In this document: positions 8,246-15,525 of the stretch, one piece after another
Layout of the letters: each line of letters begins with the position of its first letter
How positions within the stretch are numbered: position 1 is the first letter of the stretch
From: Cupriavidus basilensis
GTDB taxonomy: Bacteria; Pseudomonadota; Gammaproteobacteria; Burkholderiales; Burkholderiaceae
Direction: 5' to 3'
Length of the DNA: 64,000 bases
Assembly: GCF_000832305.1 (NCBI RefSeq)
Contig: NZ_CP010536.1
Location: 2,480,001 to 2,544,000 of the forward strand
The notes under the pieces: generated by a model
Seen by the model: only the letters and a program-made list of their open reading frames with translations
The model's database searches: none
What the model was told of the DNA's origin: nothing
Program-made: the position numbers and the translations under genes

Positions 8246-9153
8246 TGCGAGACCTTGGATTGCGATTGCGGTTGGGAATGGGGACCATGCCTAGTTGCGC
8301 CCTCGGCGCCCCGATTGCGCGGGCCGGACGATGCGTGCTGCGTGGCGATATCGTCCAGCAGCCGGCCAAGGCACCGCTCGTCGCAGGCGTCGACCATCAA
8401 GAACCGGGGCAGCGCGAGCAGCGGCGAATCCCTTGTGACCGGGCGGCCATCGAGCGAAAAGGCCGCCTCGACGCCTTCGCTCGCGGCAATCTCCATGAGC
8501 TCCCGATCGTAGATGCCGAACGGCCATGCTAACCGCGTTACGGACCCGCCAAGCTCCTGCTCCAGACGTTCGCGCGCGCGCCGCAACTGGTCATGTGCCA
8601 ATGCACGAAACGCCGCCGGCGCCAGGCGCCTGCGTTCGGTGTTGAAGTTCGGATGCCAGAAGCTGTGCGATTGCACCGAGAACAAGCCAGTTTTCTTGAG
8701 CGCGCGCAGCTGGTCCCAAGTCAGCGCGTAGGATGCGTTCGAAATGGCCGAGGGATAGATAAACAAGGTGACAGGGATTTGCTCACGCTGGACTATTGGC
8801 ATCATCACGTCGAACACCGACCGATGGCCATCATCCGCCGTAATCGCAACGGCATTCGCGGGAAGAAAATCGGGACCGCCTTCGACCCAACGTACGACAT
8901 CGTCCAGGGCAACGATGTGGTAGCCCTGCGCGGCAAGCATGCGCAGATGGGCTTCGAACGTCGTCGTTCGCACTGTCATGCCATCCGCGGCAACAGGGCC
9001 GAAGCGATGATAGACAAGGATGGGCACCCGTCGCTGCGCGCCAGCCGATTGCGCGCCAGCCGATAGCGGGCTAGCCGATAGCGAAAAGCATAGCAGCACC
9101 CAGCAGAGCATTTGATACAGTGCAGGCCCATACCGTCGGCCCTTCCGATGCAT
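8242..9153 (-). CDS. Polysaccharide deacetylase (NodB fold)
   Basis: A 303-residue exported carbohydrate esterase family 4-like protein. After a signal peptide (hydrophobic YQMLCWVLLCFSLSAS near residues 14-28) the NodB motifs appear in order: PILVYHRF, ITADDGHRSVFD (motif 1, metal-binding Asp), SHSFWHPNF (motif 2, HxxxH metal ligands) and RLAWPFGIYD (motif 3). It should remove N-acetyl or O-acetyl groups from peptidoglycan or an exopolysaccharide. The start at 9153 was chosen for the GGGAGAGG ribosome binding site directly upstream. The C-terminal tail after about residue 270 is polar and low in complexity. It is first in the ATGA-linked three-gene wall-processing operon and lies 111 nt after the phosphoribosyltransferase fusion gene. 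Confidence 0.85.
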   Translation of the reverse strand: MHRKGRRYGPALYQMLCWVLLCFSLSASPLSAGAQSAGAQRRVPILVYHRFGPVAADGMTVRTTTFEAHLRMLAAQGYHIVALDDVVRWVEGGPDFLPANAVAITADDGHRSVFDVMMPIVQREQIPVTLFIYPSAISNASYALTWDQLRALKKTGLFSVQSHSFWHPNFNTERRRLAPAAFRALAHDQLRRARERLEQELGGSVTRLAWPFGIYDRELMEIAASEGVEAAFSLDGRPVTRDSPLLALPRFLMVDACDERCLGRLLDDIATQHASSGPRNRGAEGATRHGPHSQPQSQSKVSQ

Positions 9154-9263
9154 GGCCTCTCCCGTTGCCTGCCTCCTGCCGGCTCCGGGTTCGGATCCAG
9201 CCTGTTTGACAAGCGCGGGACCAAGGCCGCGCTGCACGCGCAGTAGCGATATCCCGGGCATGC

Positions 9264-10613
9264 CTACACGACTGCGACCTGCCCATCGGCAAGCAATTGC
9301 GAGAACCAGCTTCCTGTCAGCACAGCCAGTTCTTCTATCGCGGCGGGTTCCTCGAATATCCTGCCCTCGCCTGCAACCAGCCGCAGCTGCCGGGGACAGC
9401 GAAGCCTGCCGAACACAAGGTCGTTTCTCCGAATGCCCTCCGGATCGCCGGCGCCCACCACGAGAAGCGTAGGCATGGTCACGCTGCCCACGGCGTCCGC
9501 ATCGGCCAAGTCCACGCGTCCCGCGGCAAGTACCAGCGCGCGCAGATCCGTCCCTTGCTCCGCCGCCACGCTCAATGCAGCCGCCGCAGCGGTGCCGGTG
9601 CCAAAGCAGCCGAGCGGGACCGCCGGCAAACGCAGCCGCGAGTGCACGAAGCCGGGCACCGCCTGCATTACCATCCGCAGCCTGCCGGCCAGCATGGCAA
9701 TGTCCCGGCGCTTTTCCGTGCGCATCGCCTCCCTTGGCCCGATCAGGTCCACCAGCAGCGTGGCCAGCCCCCTGGCGCGCAGCTTCCTCGCCACATACTG
9801 GTTGCGCACGGCATGGTCATCGATGCCATTGGCATGTACCATCAGCACCAATCCTATAGGACTGACGGGGGCGTCGAGCACGCCATGCAGCCTGATGCCG
9901 TCGCACAAGATGCCAACCGGCACGGCGGTCGCAAGGGTCTTCCTTGCGCTGGCCTCGGCATTGCGCGGTTCGATATCGCGCCAGAGCAATGCGCGGACTT
10001 TTCCGTCCTCCACCTCCGGAAAGCACTGGTAGGCATGGCGGATATCGTGATCCGGCCCGTCGGCGTTCAGGCATACCACCTCGTCGACGCTGGCACGGAC
10101 CGCCGCCAGCCCTTGGGGCGCGCCCACGGGGACTGCGCAAACCAGCCAGGCTGGCTGCCGCCTGCGTACCGCGTGGATCGCCGCCATCATGGTGGCGCCA
10201 GTGCAGAGTCCGTCGTCCACCAGGATCACGATGCGGCCATGCGGGTCAAGCCGCGCACGCTGCGACGTGTAGATCGCGCATTGCTGCTTCAGCAGATCAA
10301 GCTTTGCCAGCCGTTCCTGGGCAAAATGCGTGGGAGCGGGCTGCCCGACCGCCGGGTTCTTCACGCGGTAGGTCCAGCCATTCTCGGTCACGGCGCCAAC
10401 CGCGGCGACGCCATCGTCCGGGCCGATCAGCTTGCTGACCAGTACCACATCGAGTTGCCCCTCCAGCGCATCGGCGAGGCCGCGCCCGATGGGTACGCCG
10501 CCCTTCGGAATGGCGAGAATCAAGGGATGCTGGCCCCGATACTTGGAGAGCGCCTCGGCTAGCTGCGCCGCGGCCTCTTCCCGGCTCGCGAAACGGGCAA
10601 GTGGCGGACTCAT
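9264..10613 (-). CDS. Phosphoribosyltransferase fused to a degenerate alpha/beta-hydrolase domain
   Basis: A 449-residue fusion. Residues 1-215 are a phosphoribosyltransferase with an intact PRPP loop (VILVDDGLCTGATM) and strong similarity to the 208-residue protein at 410-1036. Residues 225-449 have a dienelactone-hydrolase-like fold (LMVHANGIDD, YVARKLRARGLATLLVDL, MPTLLVVGAGDPEG). The nucleophile elbow, normally G-x-S-x-G, reads FGTGTA, and the usual catalytic His position reads EGRIF, so Ser and His appear to be lost while the Asp is kept. The domain may have become regulatory or structural. The start at 10613 follows GGGAGG; an earlier ATG at 10628 is less likely. It lies 133 nt downstream of the Mg2+ ATPase gene and is probably read from the same promoter. 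Confidence 0.85.
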   Translation of the reverse strand: MSPPLARFASREEAAAQLAEALSKYRGQHPLILAIPKGGVPIGRGLADALEGQLDVVLVSKLIGPDDGVAAVGAVTENGWTYRVKNPAVGQPAPTHFAQERLAKLDLLKQQCAIYTSQRARLDPHGRIVILVDDGLCTGATMMAAIHAVRRRQPAWLVCAVPVGAPQGLAAVRASVDEVVCLNADGPDHDIRHAYQCFPEVEDGKVRALLWRDIEPRNAEASARKTLATAVPVGILCDGIRLHGVLDAPVSPIGLVLMVHANGIDDHAVRNQYVARKLRARGLATLLVDLIGPREAMRTEKRRDIAMLAGRLRMVMQAVPGFVHSRLRLPAVPLGCFGTGTAAAAALSVAAEQGTDLRALVLAAGRVDLADADAVGSVTMPTLLVVGAGDPEGIRRNDLVFGRLRCPRQLRLVAGEGRIFEEPAAIEELAVLTGSWFSQLLADGQVAVV

Positions 10614-10746
10614 CGATTTGCCTCCCATCCTTCGGGCAGCGGCTGCGCGCTGCGAGTTAGTTCCGGCTTGCACCCAGATTAAGCCGTTGGCATAGCCAGT
10701 TCTTGTGCCATGTCAAATATTGGGCCACGACCCCATCGATAGCGCC

Positions 10747-13458
10747 TCAATCGATCGAAAACCGACCGATCAGCCATCCGCGCAGGGCATAGGTCAGGCA
10801 GCAATAGCCAAGGATGATCGGCGGCAGGAATAGCCAGAGCATGCCGGGCGGAGGCAGCAGGCCCAGCGGCTGTGCGAGCGGCGAGTAAGGCAGCCAGATG
10901 CCAATCAGGCAAATCGCCAATGTGGTGGCAATCAGCGCGGTGCTGCCACGGCTTTGCACAAAGGGAACGTGTCTTGTGCGAATCACATGAACGATCAAGG
11001 TCTGCGACAGCAGCGACTCCAGGAACCAGCCGGTCTGGAACAGGTGCTGCTGAGCCGGCGTGCTAGCGCCCAGTATCCAGTAGAGCGTCGCAAAGGTGAC
11101 GTAGTCGAACAACGAGCTGATCGGGCCGATGCACAGGATATAGCGGCCGAGCTTGCCGATCTCCCATCGGCGCGGGCGGCTGACGGCATCGTCGTCCACG
11201 TTGTCGGTAGGCAGCGCCGTCTGCGAAAAATCGTAGAGCAGGTTATTGGTCAGCACCTGGATCGGCGCCATCGGCAGGAACGGCAGCCAGGCACTCGCGC
11301 CGAGTACGCTGAACATATTTCCGAAGTTGGAACTCGCACCCATGCGCAGGTACTTGAGCAGGTTGGCAAAGACCTTACGGCCTTCGATCACGCCGTCGTG
11401 CAGGACCAGCAGACTCTTTTCCAGCAGGATGATGCTGGCGGACTCCTTGGCGATATCCGCGCCGCTGTCCACCGAGATGCCCACGTCGGCCGCGTTTAGC
11501 GCGGGCCCGTCGTTGATGCCATCGCCGAGCACCCCCACCACCCGTCCGCGCCCGCGCAGGGCCTTGACGATGGCCGCCTTGTGCGCCGGTGCCAGCTTGG
11601 CGAAGAGTTGCGTGCGCTCGGCAAGCTCCCCCAGCGCTTGCGGCGTGAGTCCGTCGAGTTCCGCGCCGAGTACGGCCCGACCCACGTCAAGGCCGACTTC
11701 CCGGCATATCTTGCGCGCGATCACCGGGCTGTCGCCGGTCAATACCTTGACTTCGATGCCGCTGTCGCGCAGCGCGGCCAGCGCCGGTGCCGCGCTATCC
11801 TTGGGCGGGTCGATGAAGGCGATATAGCCAAGCAGGATCAGGGCGGACTCGTCCGCCACCGAGTAAGGTTGTGTATCCGGCGCCGGCGGCAAAGGCTTGT
11901 AGGCGATCGCGATCACCCTGAAGCCGTCTTCGTTGAGTGCATTGCACACCGACATCAGCGAATGGCGGTGCGAGTCGTCAAGCGCCATCGCCCGCCCGCC
12001 GAGCTCGGCGCTGGCGCATGCGGCATACACTTCCTCCACCGCTCCCTTGCAGACCAGGAGCCTGCCGTGGGGCCCGTCCACCACAACCGACATGCGACGG
12101 CGCTCGAAATCGAACGGCACTTCGTCGATCTTGCGGTAGCCACCCTCCAGCCGGAGCGTTTCGCCGACCTCGTCATGCAGGAGCACCGCCTTGTCCAGCA
12201 GGTTGTGCAAGCCGGACTGGTGGTAGCTGTTCAGGTAGGCGAATTCCAGCACGCGCGCGGTCTCCTGCCCCGCCAGGTCCACATGCTTCTTCAGGATGAT
12301 GCGGTCCTGCGTCAAGGTGCCGGTCTTGTCGGTGCACAGGATATCCATGGCGCCCAGGTTCTGGATGGCGCTGAGGTGTTTCACGATCACCTTGCGGCGC
12401 GACATGGCAAGCGCGCCTTTTGCCAGGTTCACCGTTACCAGCATCGGCAGCATCTCGGGGGTCAGCCCCACGGCGACTGCCACCGCGAACAGCAGCGCCT
12501 CCAGCCAGTCGCCCTTGGTCAGCCCATTGATCAGGAACACCAGCGGCGCAAGGATCACAATCAGGCCGATCATCAGGCGCGCGAAGCGCTGCAGGCCTTG
12601 CTCGAACACGGTACCGGAGGTTTCCTCGGACAACGAGCGGGCGATGCCGCCAAACACGGCGCGCGGCCCGGTCAGCACCACCACCACGGTCGCGCTTCCA
12701 CTGGCCACGGCCGTGCCCATCAGCACGATGTTCTCCAGCGTGCCGGGCTCGTCGCCGCTGGCGCTCTCCAGCGCGAACTTCTCCACGGGCAGCGATTCGC
12801 CGGTCAGCGCTGACTGGTTAACGAACAGATCTTTCGAAGCCAGCAGCCGGGCATCCGCGGGAACAAGGTCACCCGCCGCCAGATGAACGATGTCGCCCGG
12901 CACCAGTGCGCCGATTGGCAGTTCGCTGGTGATGGGTAATGCCCCCGGCTGCGACCGGCGCTGCGTGGCGGCGGTGGTATGCACCATGGCGCGCAGCGCC
13001 GCGGCAGCACGTCCGGAGCGGCGCTCCTGCACGGTGGCCAGGCCAACGCTGAGCATCACCATCAGGGCGATCACCGCGGCCGCGTCGTAGTCTCGGATGG
13101 CTGAGGATACCGCTGCCAGGGTCAGCAGCATCACATTGAGCGGATTGAGCAAACGGCGCAGCAGGTCGAGCACCGCCGGGCGCGGACGCTCATGTTCCAC
13201 CAGGTTGGGGCCGAGGTTTTGCAGGCGCAGGGTGGCCTCGGCGCCTGTCAGCCCCTCCAGGCTGGTATCCAGCTGCTGGAGCAGGGTCGCTTGCGGCAAG
13301 CCGGCGGCCCGTAGCAACGCGTCCGGTATGCCGCCAGACGAGGCCGGCTTCTGCCTGCCAGTCGGCGCAGTACCTGCCGCGCCTCGCCCCGATGCGACAG
13401 GCCAGTGCCGTAGCCGGCCCACCATCCCGCCCAGGTACTGGATCGCCCGGCCAATCAT
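10747..13458 (-). CDS. mgtA: Magnesium-translocating P-type ATPase (MgtA/MgtB type)
   Basis: A 903-residue P3B-type ATPase of the inner membrane that imports Mg2+ using ATP. All hallmark motifs are present: the actuator LTGESLPVEKF, the phosphorylation loop CTDKTGTLTQDR, LTGDSPVIARK and the hinge GDGINDGPAL, plus hydrophobic segments that should form ten helices. The N-terminal ~45 residues are a variable Arg/Ala-rich extension. The start overlaps the stop of a 36-codon frame as ATGA. No mgtA-type Mg2+ riboswitch leader was seen. Lying behind a CBS-pair gene with an FNR-type promoter, it is more likely induced by low oxygen than by Mg2+ starvation alone. Confidence 0.9.
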   Translation of the reverse strand: MIGRAIQYLGGMVGRLRHWPVASGRGAAGTAPTGRQKPASSGGIPDALLRAAGLPQATLLQQLDTSLEGLTGAEATLRLQNLGPNLVEHERPRPAVLDLLRRLLNPLNVMLLTLAAVSSAIRDYDAAAVIALMVMLSVGLATVQERRSGRAAAALRAMVHTTAATQRRSQPGALPITSELPIGALVPGDIVHLAAGDLVPADARLLASKDLFVNQSALTGESLPVEKFALESASGDEPGTLENIVLMGTAVASGSATVVVVLTGPRAVFGGIARSLSEETSGTVFEQGLQRFARLMIGLIVILAPLVFLINGLTKGDWLEALLFAVAVAVGLTPEMLPMLVTVNLAKGALAMSRRKVIVKHLSAIQNLGAMDILCTDKTGTLTQDRIILKKHVDLAGQETARVLEFAYLNSYHQSGLHNLLDKAVLLHDEVGETLRLEGGYRKIDEVPFDFERRRMSVVVDGPHGRLLVCKGAVEEVYAACASAELGGRAMALDDSHRHSLMSVCNALNEDGFRVIAIAYKPLPPAPDTQPYSVADESALILLGYIAFIDPPKDSAAPALAALRDSGIEVKVLTGDSPVIARKICREVGLDVGRAVLGAELDGLTPQALGELAERTQLFAKLAPAHKAAIVKALRGRGRVVGVLGDGINDGPALNAADVGISVDSGADIAKESASIILLEKSLLVLHDGVIEGRKVFANLLKYLRMGASSNFGNMFSVLGASAWLPFLPMAPIQVLTNNLLYDFSQTALPTDNVDDDAVSRPRRWEIGKLGRYILCIGPISSLFDYVTFATLYWILGASTPAQQHLFQTGWFLESLLSQTLIVHVIRTRHVPFVQSRGSTALIATTLAICLIGIWLPYSPLAQPLGLLPPPGMLWLFLPPIILGYCCLTYALRGWLIGRFSID

Positions 13459-13565
13459 GAACGCGCCCTTGCCTGTGCTAGCGCAGCCCTGGCAAGCAGG
13501 CCGGTGAACCTCGCCCGGTCATTGACCAGCAGCTTGCCGGCGAGTTTGAGGATACCGGAACCCAT
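13455..13565 (-). CDS. Small ORF coupled to the Mg2+ ATPase (possible leader or gene remnant)
   Basis: A 36-residue frame (MGSGILKLAGKLLVNDRARF...) whose TGA overlaps the mgtA ATG. Its sequence resembles the N-terminus of FtsX/DevC-type ABC permeases up to about residue 25 and then becomes Ala/Arg-rich, so it may be the start of a deleted permease gene. It could also serve as a leader peptide that couples translation to the ATPase. The ribosome binding site is poor (GAGAG). Confidence 0.4.
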   Translation of the reverse strand: MGSGILKLAGKLLVNDRARFTGLLARAALAQARARS

Positions 13566-13670
13566 GTTCTTGCTCTCTTGTCCGTGTGCTGCACTGGACC
13601 GCACCGTCCGGTCCCGCGGGTTCCGGGACAGACATCGGACATTGGGCACGGGAGAAGCCCCGCCCGCCAC

Positions 13671-14138
13671 TCAGAGATGCAGCGGTGTCTGCACGCTGCC
13701 GGAACGTTCGTGTTCCCGCTCGTTGTGCAGCACGCTGGCGAGCATGTTCCACTGAGCGCCAAGGGCATCAACGATATCATCCAGCGACAGTACGCCCACC
13801 ACCGCTTCGGCATGCGTTACCGCGAGGCGGCGCACGCCGTGCGCCAGCATCGTCTGCAACGCGTCGTCGATGCCTGCATCCTTGCCGATCGCCACCACGC
13901 CGCGCGTCATCACGTCCGCAACAGTCGCCTCCGCGGGCACCGTGCCTGCGGCGGTGCTCTGCAGCACGATGTCGCGATCCGTTACGATGCCCATCGCGCG
14001 CTGGCCGCCTCCGAAGGGCTCCGTCACCACCAGCGCGCCAACGTGGCGGTCGCGCATCTGCACCGCAGCGTCGCGCAGCGTGCACGTACGCGGGATATGA
14101 ACGGCGGACAGCGAGCAAATCTCTTCGATCCTCATCAT
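13671..14138 (-). CDS. CBS domain pair protein
   Basis: A 155-residue cytoplasmic protein made of two CBS motifs (about residues 8-65 and 72-130). Typical segments are GIVTDRDIVLQ, VADVMTRGVVAI and GVLSLDDIVDAL. CBS pairs bind adenine nucleotides such as AMP and ATP and act as energy sensors. AGGAG lies 6-7 nt before the ATG at 14138. The gene heads a minus-strand set with the small ORF, the Mg2+ ATPase and the phosphoribosyltransferase fusion. A class II FNR-type promoter lies about 100-130 nt upstream. Confidence 0.9.
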   Translation of the reverse strand: MMRIEEICSLSAVHIPRTCTLRDAAVQMRDRHVGALVVTEPFGGGQRAMGIVTDRDIVLQSTAAGTVPAEATVADVMTRGVVAIGKDAGIDDALQTMLAHGVRRLAVTHAEAVVGVLSLDDIVDALGAQWNMLASVLHNEREHERSGSVQTPLHL

Positions 14139-14237
14139 GCTTCTCCTGGCTTGACCTGGGTTTGTGCTGATTCAGATTCCCGTAGCGTTCGCCGGCGATG
14201 CTCAGGGGGGATCAAGGCACGCCGGTGTCATGCATTC

Positions 14238-14278
14238 AGTCTAATGTCGGGCGCTCAGCAGCCATTGACGCAGATCAA
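14238..14278 (-). promoter_or_regulatory. FNR/ANR-type class II promoter for the CBS-mgtA operon
   Basis: TTGAC-GCAG-ATCAA at 14265-14278 has 9 of 10 consensus half-site bases. On the minus strand TAGACT (14243-14238) is centred exactly 31 bp downstream. The same hexamer at the same spacing occurs at the universal-stress-protein promoter near 26125. Confidence 0.75.
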
Positions 14279-14412
14279 TTGCGCCCGCAGCGCGGCGCAG
14301 GAGGACGCGCAGGAGGACGAGATGTATCAGGCCATGTGCGAAACCTGCTTGCCAGAGTGGCCTCACAACGGGGCAAGAAAATAGCCGGCTGCGCGGTCCA
14401 CCTTGCGTCGCA

Positions 14413-14453
14413 TTGCGCTGGATCAAGCCACGCGTGGCTTCGCCGGCAATACT
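14413..14453 (+). promoter_or_regulatory. FNR/ANR-type site upstream of the secreted protein gene
   Basis: TTGCG-CTGG-ATCAA at 14413-14426 has 8 of 10 half-site bases. AATACT at 14448-14453 is centred 31 bp downstream and could be the -10 element for the gene starting at 14488. Confidence 0.6.
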
Positions 14454-14487
14454 GTAACTGTCGCCGCCCTGTTGAGGCCGGCAATTA

Positions 14488-15000
14488 ATGCGGACCAAAA
14501 CCATCATGGCTAGCAAGCGTGTCGTCGCCTGTCTCGCGGCAGCGGCGTTGATCGGGCTCATCGAACCAGCGTTGCCCGTCCATGGGGCGCGACCGTATGC
14601 CGATACCCCGCTTCAGGTACAGGAGATGAACGGGATCCCCTATGTGTCCGGCGGTATCGGCGACGATGAGGTGAAAGCCATTCGCTCGATGGCGGGCCGC
14701 TTCAATGTGCGGCTTGGCTTCTACAATGCGAAGGGCGGCGAGGCGCTGTCCGACGTCGTGGTATCCGTGGTGGATAGCAACGGCAAGCGGCGTCTGCGGG
14801 TAGTCTCGTCCGGTCCCTTGCTATACATGCGACTGCCGGCCGGTGCTTATACCTTGCGTGCCGAGTATCAAGGCGACAGCCAGACGCGCCGGTTCACTGC
14901 CGGGCATGCCCCGGTCAGCTACCTGTTTCGCCTGCGCGTCAACGAGATGGAAGACGACTGGATCTATTGCGATTCGAAGTGCCCCCGACGCGGCCGGTGA
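14488..15000 (+). CDS. Secreted protein of unknown function with a beta-sandwich-like domain
   Basis: A 170-residue protein with an N-terminal signal peptide (KRVVACLAAAALIGLIEPAL, cleavage likely after VHG). The mature part has alternating strands such as NVRLGFYNAKGGEAL, VVVSVVDSNGKRR and LRLPAGAYTLRAEYQG, similar in pattern to carboxypeptidase-regulatory or Fn3-like sandwiches. Two Cys near the C-terminus (IYCDSKCP) could form a disulfide in the periplasm. I do not recognise a named family. A second ATG at 14506 is possible; the first was kept because GAGG lies upstream. Its own FNR-type site suggests production at low oxygen. Confidence 0.75.
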   Translation: MRTKTIMASKRVVACLAAAALIGLIEPALPVHGARPYADTPLQVQEMNGIPYVSGGIGDDEVKAIRSMAGRFNVRLGFYNAKGGEALSDVVVSVVDSNGKRRLRVVSSGPLLYMRLPAGAYTLRAEYQGDSQTRRFTAGHAPVSYLFRLRVNEMEDDWIYCDSKCPRRGR

Positions 15001-15054
15001 CACCGGAGCCGTTTGACGGCATTGCGTACGCTTCGGCGCTAGTACGTGTCAAAG

Positions 15055-15095
15055 TTGCCATAGATCAAAGCCACCGGCAGCCATCTGGCTATATT
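15055..15095 (+). promoter_or_regulatory. FNR/ANR-type class II promoter for the DUF2892 gene
   Basis: TTGCC-ATAG-ATCAA at 15055-15068 has 8 of 10 half-site bases. TATATT at 15090-15095 matches five of six -10 bases and is centred 31 bp downstream. The transcript would start near 15103, 72 nt before the GTG start codon, and may extend into phaC. Confidence 0.75.
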
Positions 15096-15174
15096 GGGTT
15101 CCTGCGGTCGGGATCGCGAAACGACCCCGGCAACGCCGCATCTGCATTTAACGAGCTATCGAGGGGATGACGCC

Positions 15175-15345
15175 GTGCAAACCAATATCGGTACGGTTGA
15201 CCGCACGTTCAGGATCGTTGTCGGCCTGGCCCTGATCGGCCTTGCCGTCACCGGCACGATCGGCGTGTGGGGATGGATTGGCGTCATCCTGGTCCTGACA
15301 GGGCTCGTCCGCATCTGTCCACTCTACAGCCTGCTCGGTGTCTGA
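15175..15345 (+). CDS. DUF2892 small inner-membrane protein
   Basis: A 56-residue protein with two hydrophobic segments (IVVGLALIGLAVTG and WGWIGVILVLTGL) and the C-terminal CPLYSLLG motif of the YgaP-like DUF2892 family. The family is often found as the membrane part of rhodanese proteins or alone near sulfur and stress genes; function is unproven. The start is GTG at 15175, preceded by GAGGGG; no ATG is available with a ribosome binding site. Confidence 0.85.
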   Translation: MQTNIGTVDRTFRIVVGLALIGLAVTGTIGVWGWIGVILVLTGLVRICPLYSLLGV

Positions 15346-15404
15346 CCCTGCCCGGCCTCGGGCGGAAAGCCCGACTGATCCGGCCTGCCTTCGCCCGTGG
15401 CCCC

Positions 15405-15525
15405 CGCCGGCAGGCTTCGGCGCCCGGAAGAGGTCGCGGCGCCGATTACCCTCACGTGCTCCGATGACGCAGCGTTTGTCACCGGCGCCAATATCGCCAT
15501 CAATGGCGGGCAGCACATGCAATGA
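15405..15525 (+). pseudogene. 3' remnant of an acetoacetyl-CoA reductase (phaB-like SDR)
   Basis: The plus-strand frame ending at 15525 reads ...RRPEEVAAPITLTC..., then FVTGANIAINGGQHMQ and stop. This is the C-terminus of a PhaB-type short-chain dehydrogenase (compare the usual RPEEIA... and TGA.F..NGG.HM pattern). No SDR N-terminus, Rossmann glycines or catalytic YxxxK are present upstream, so most of the gene has been deleted. Its TGA overlaps the phaC ATG as ATGA, showing that phaB and phaC were once translationally coupled. Confidence 0.75.
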
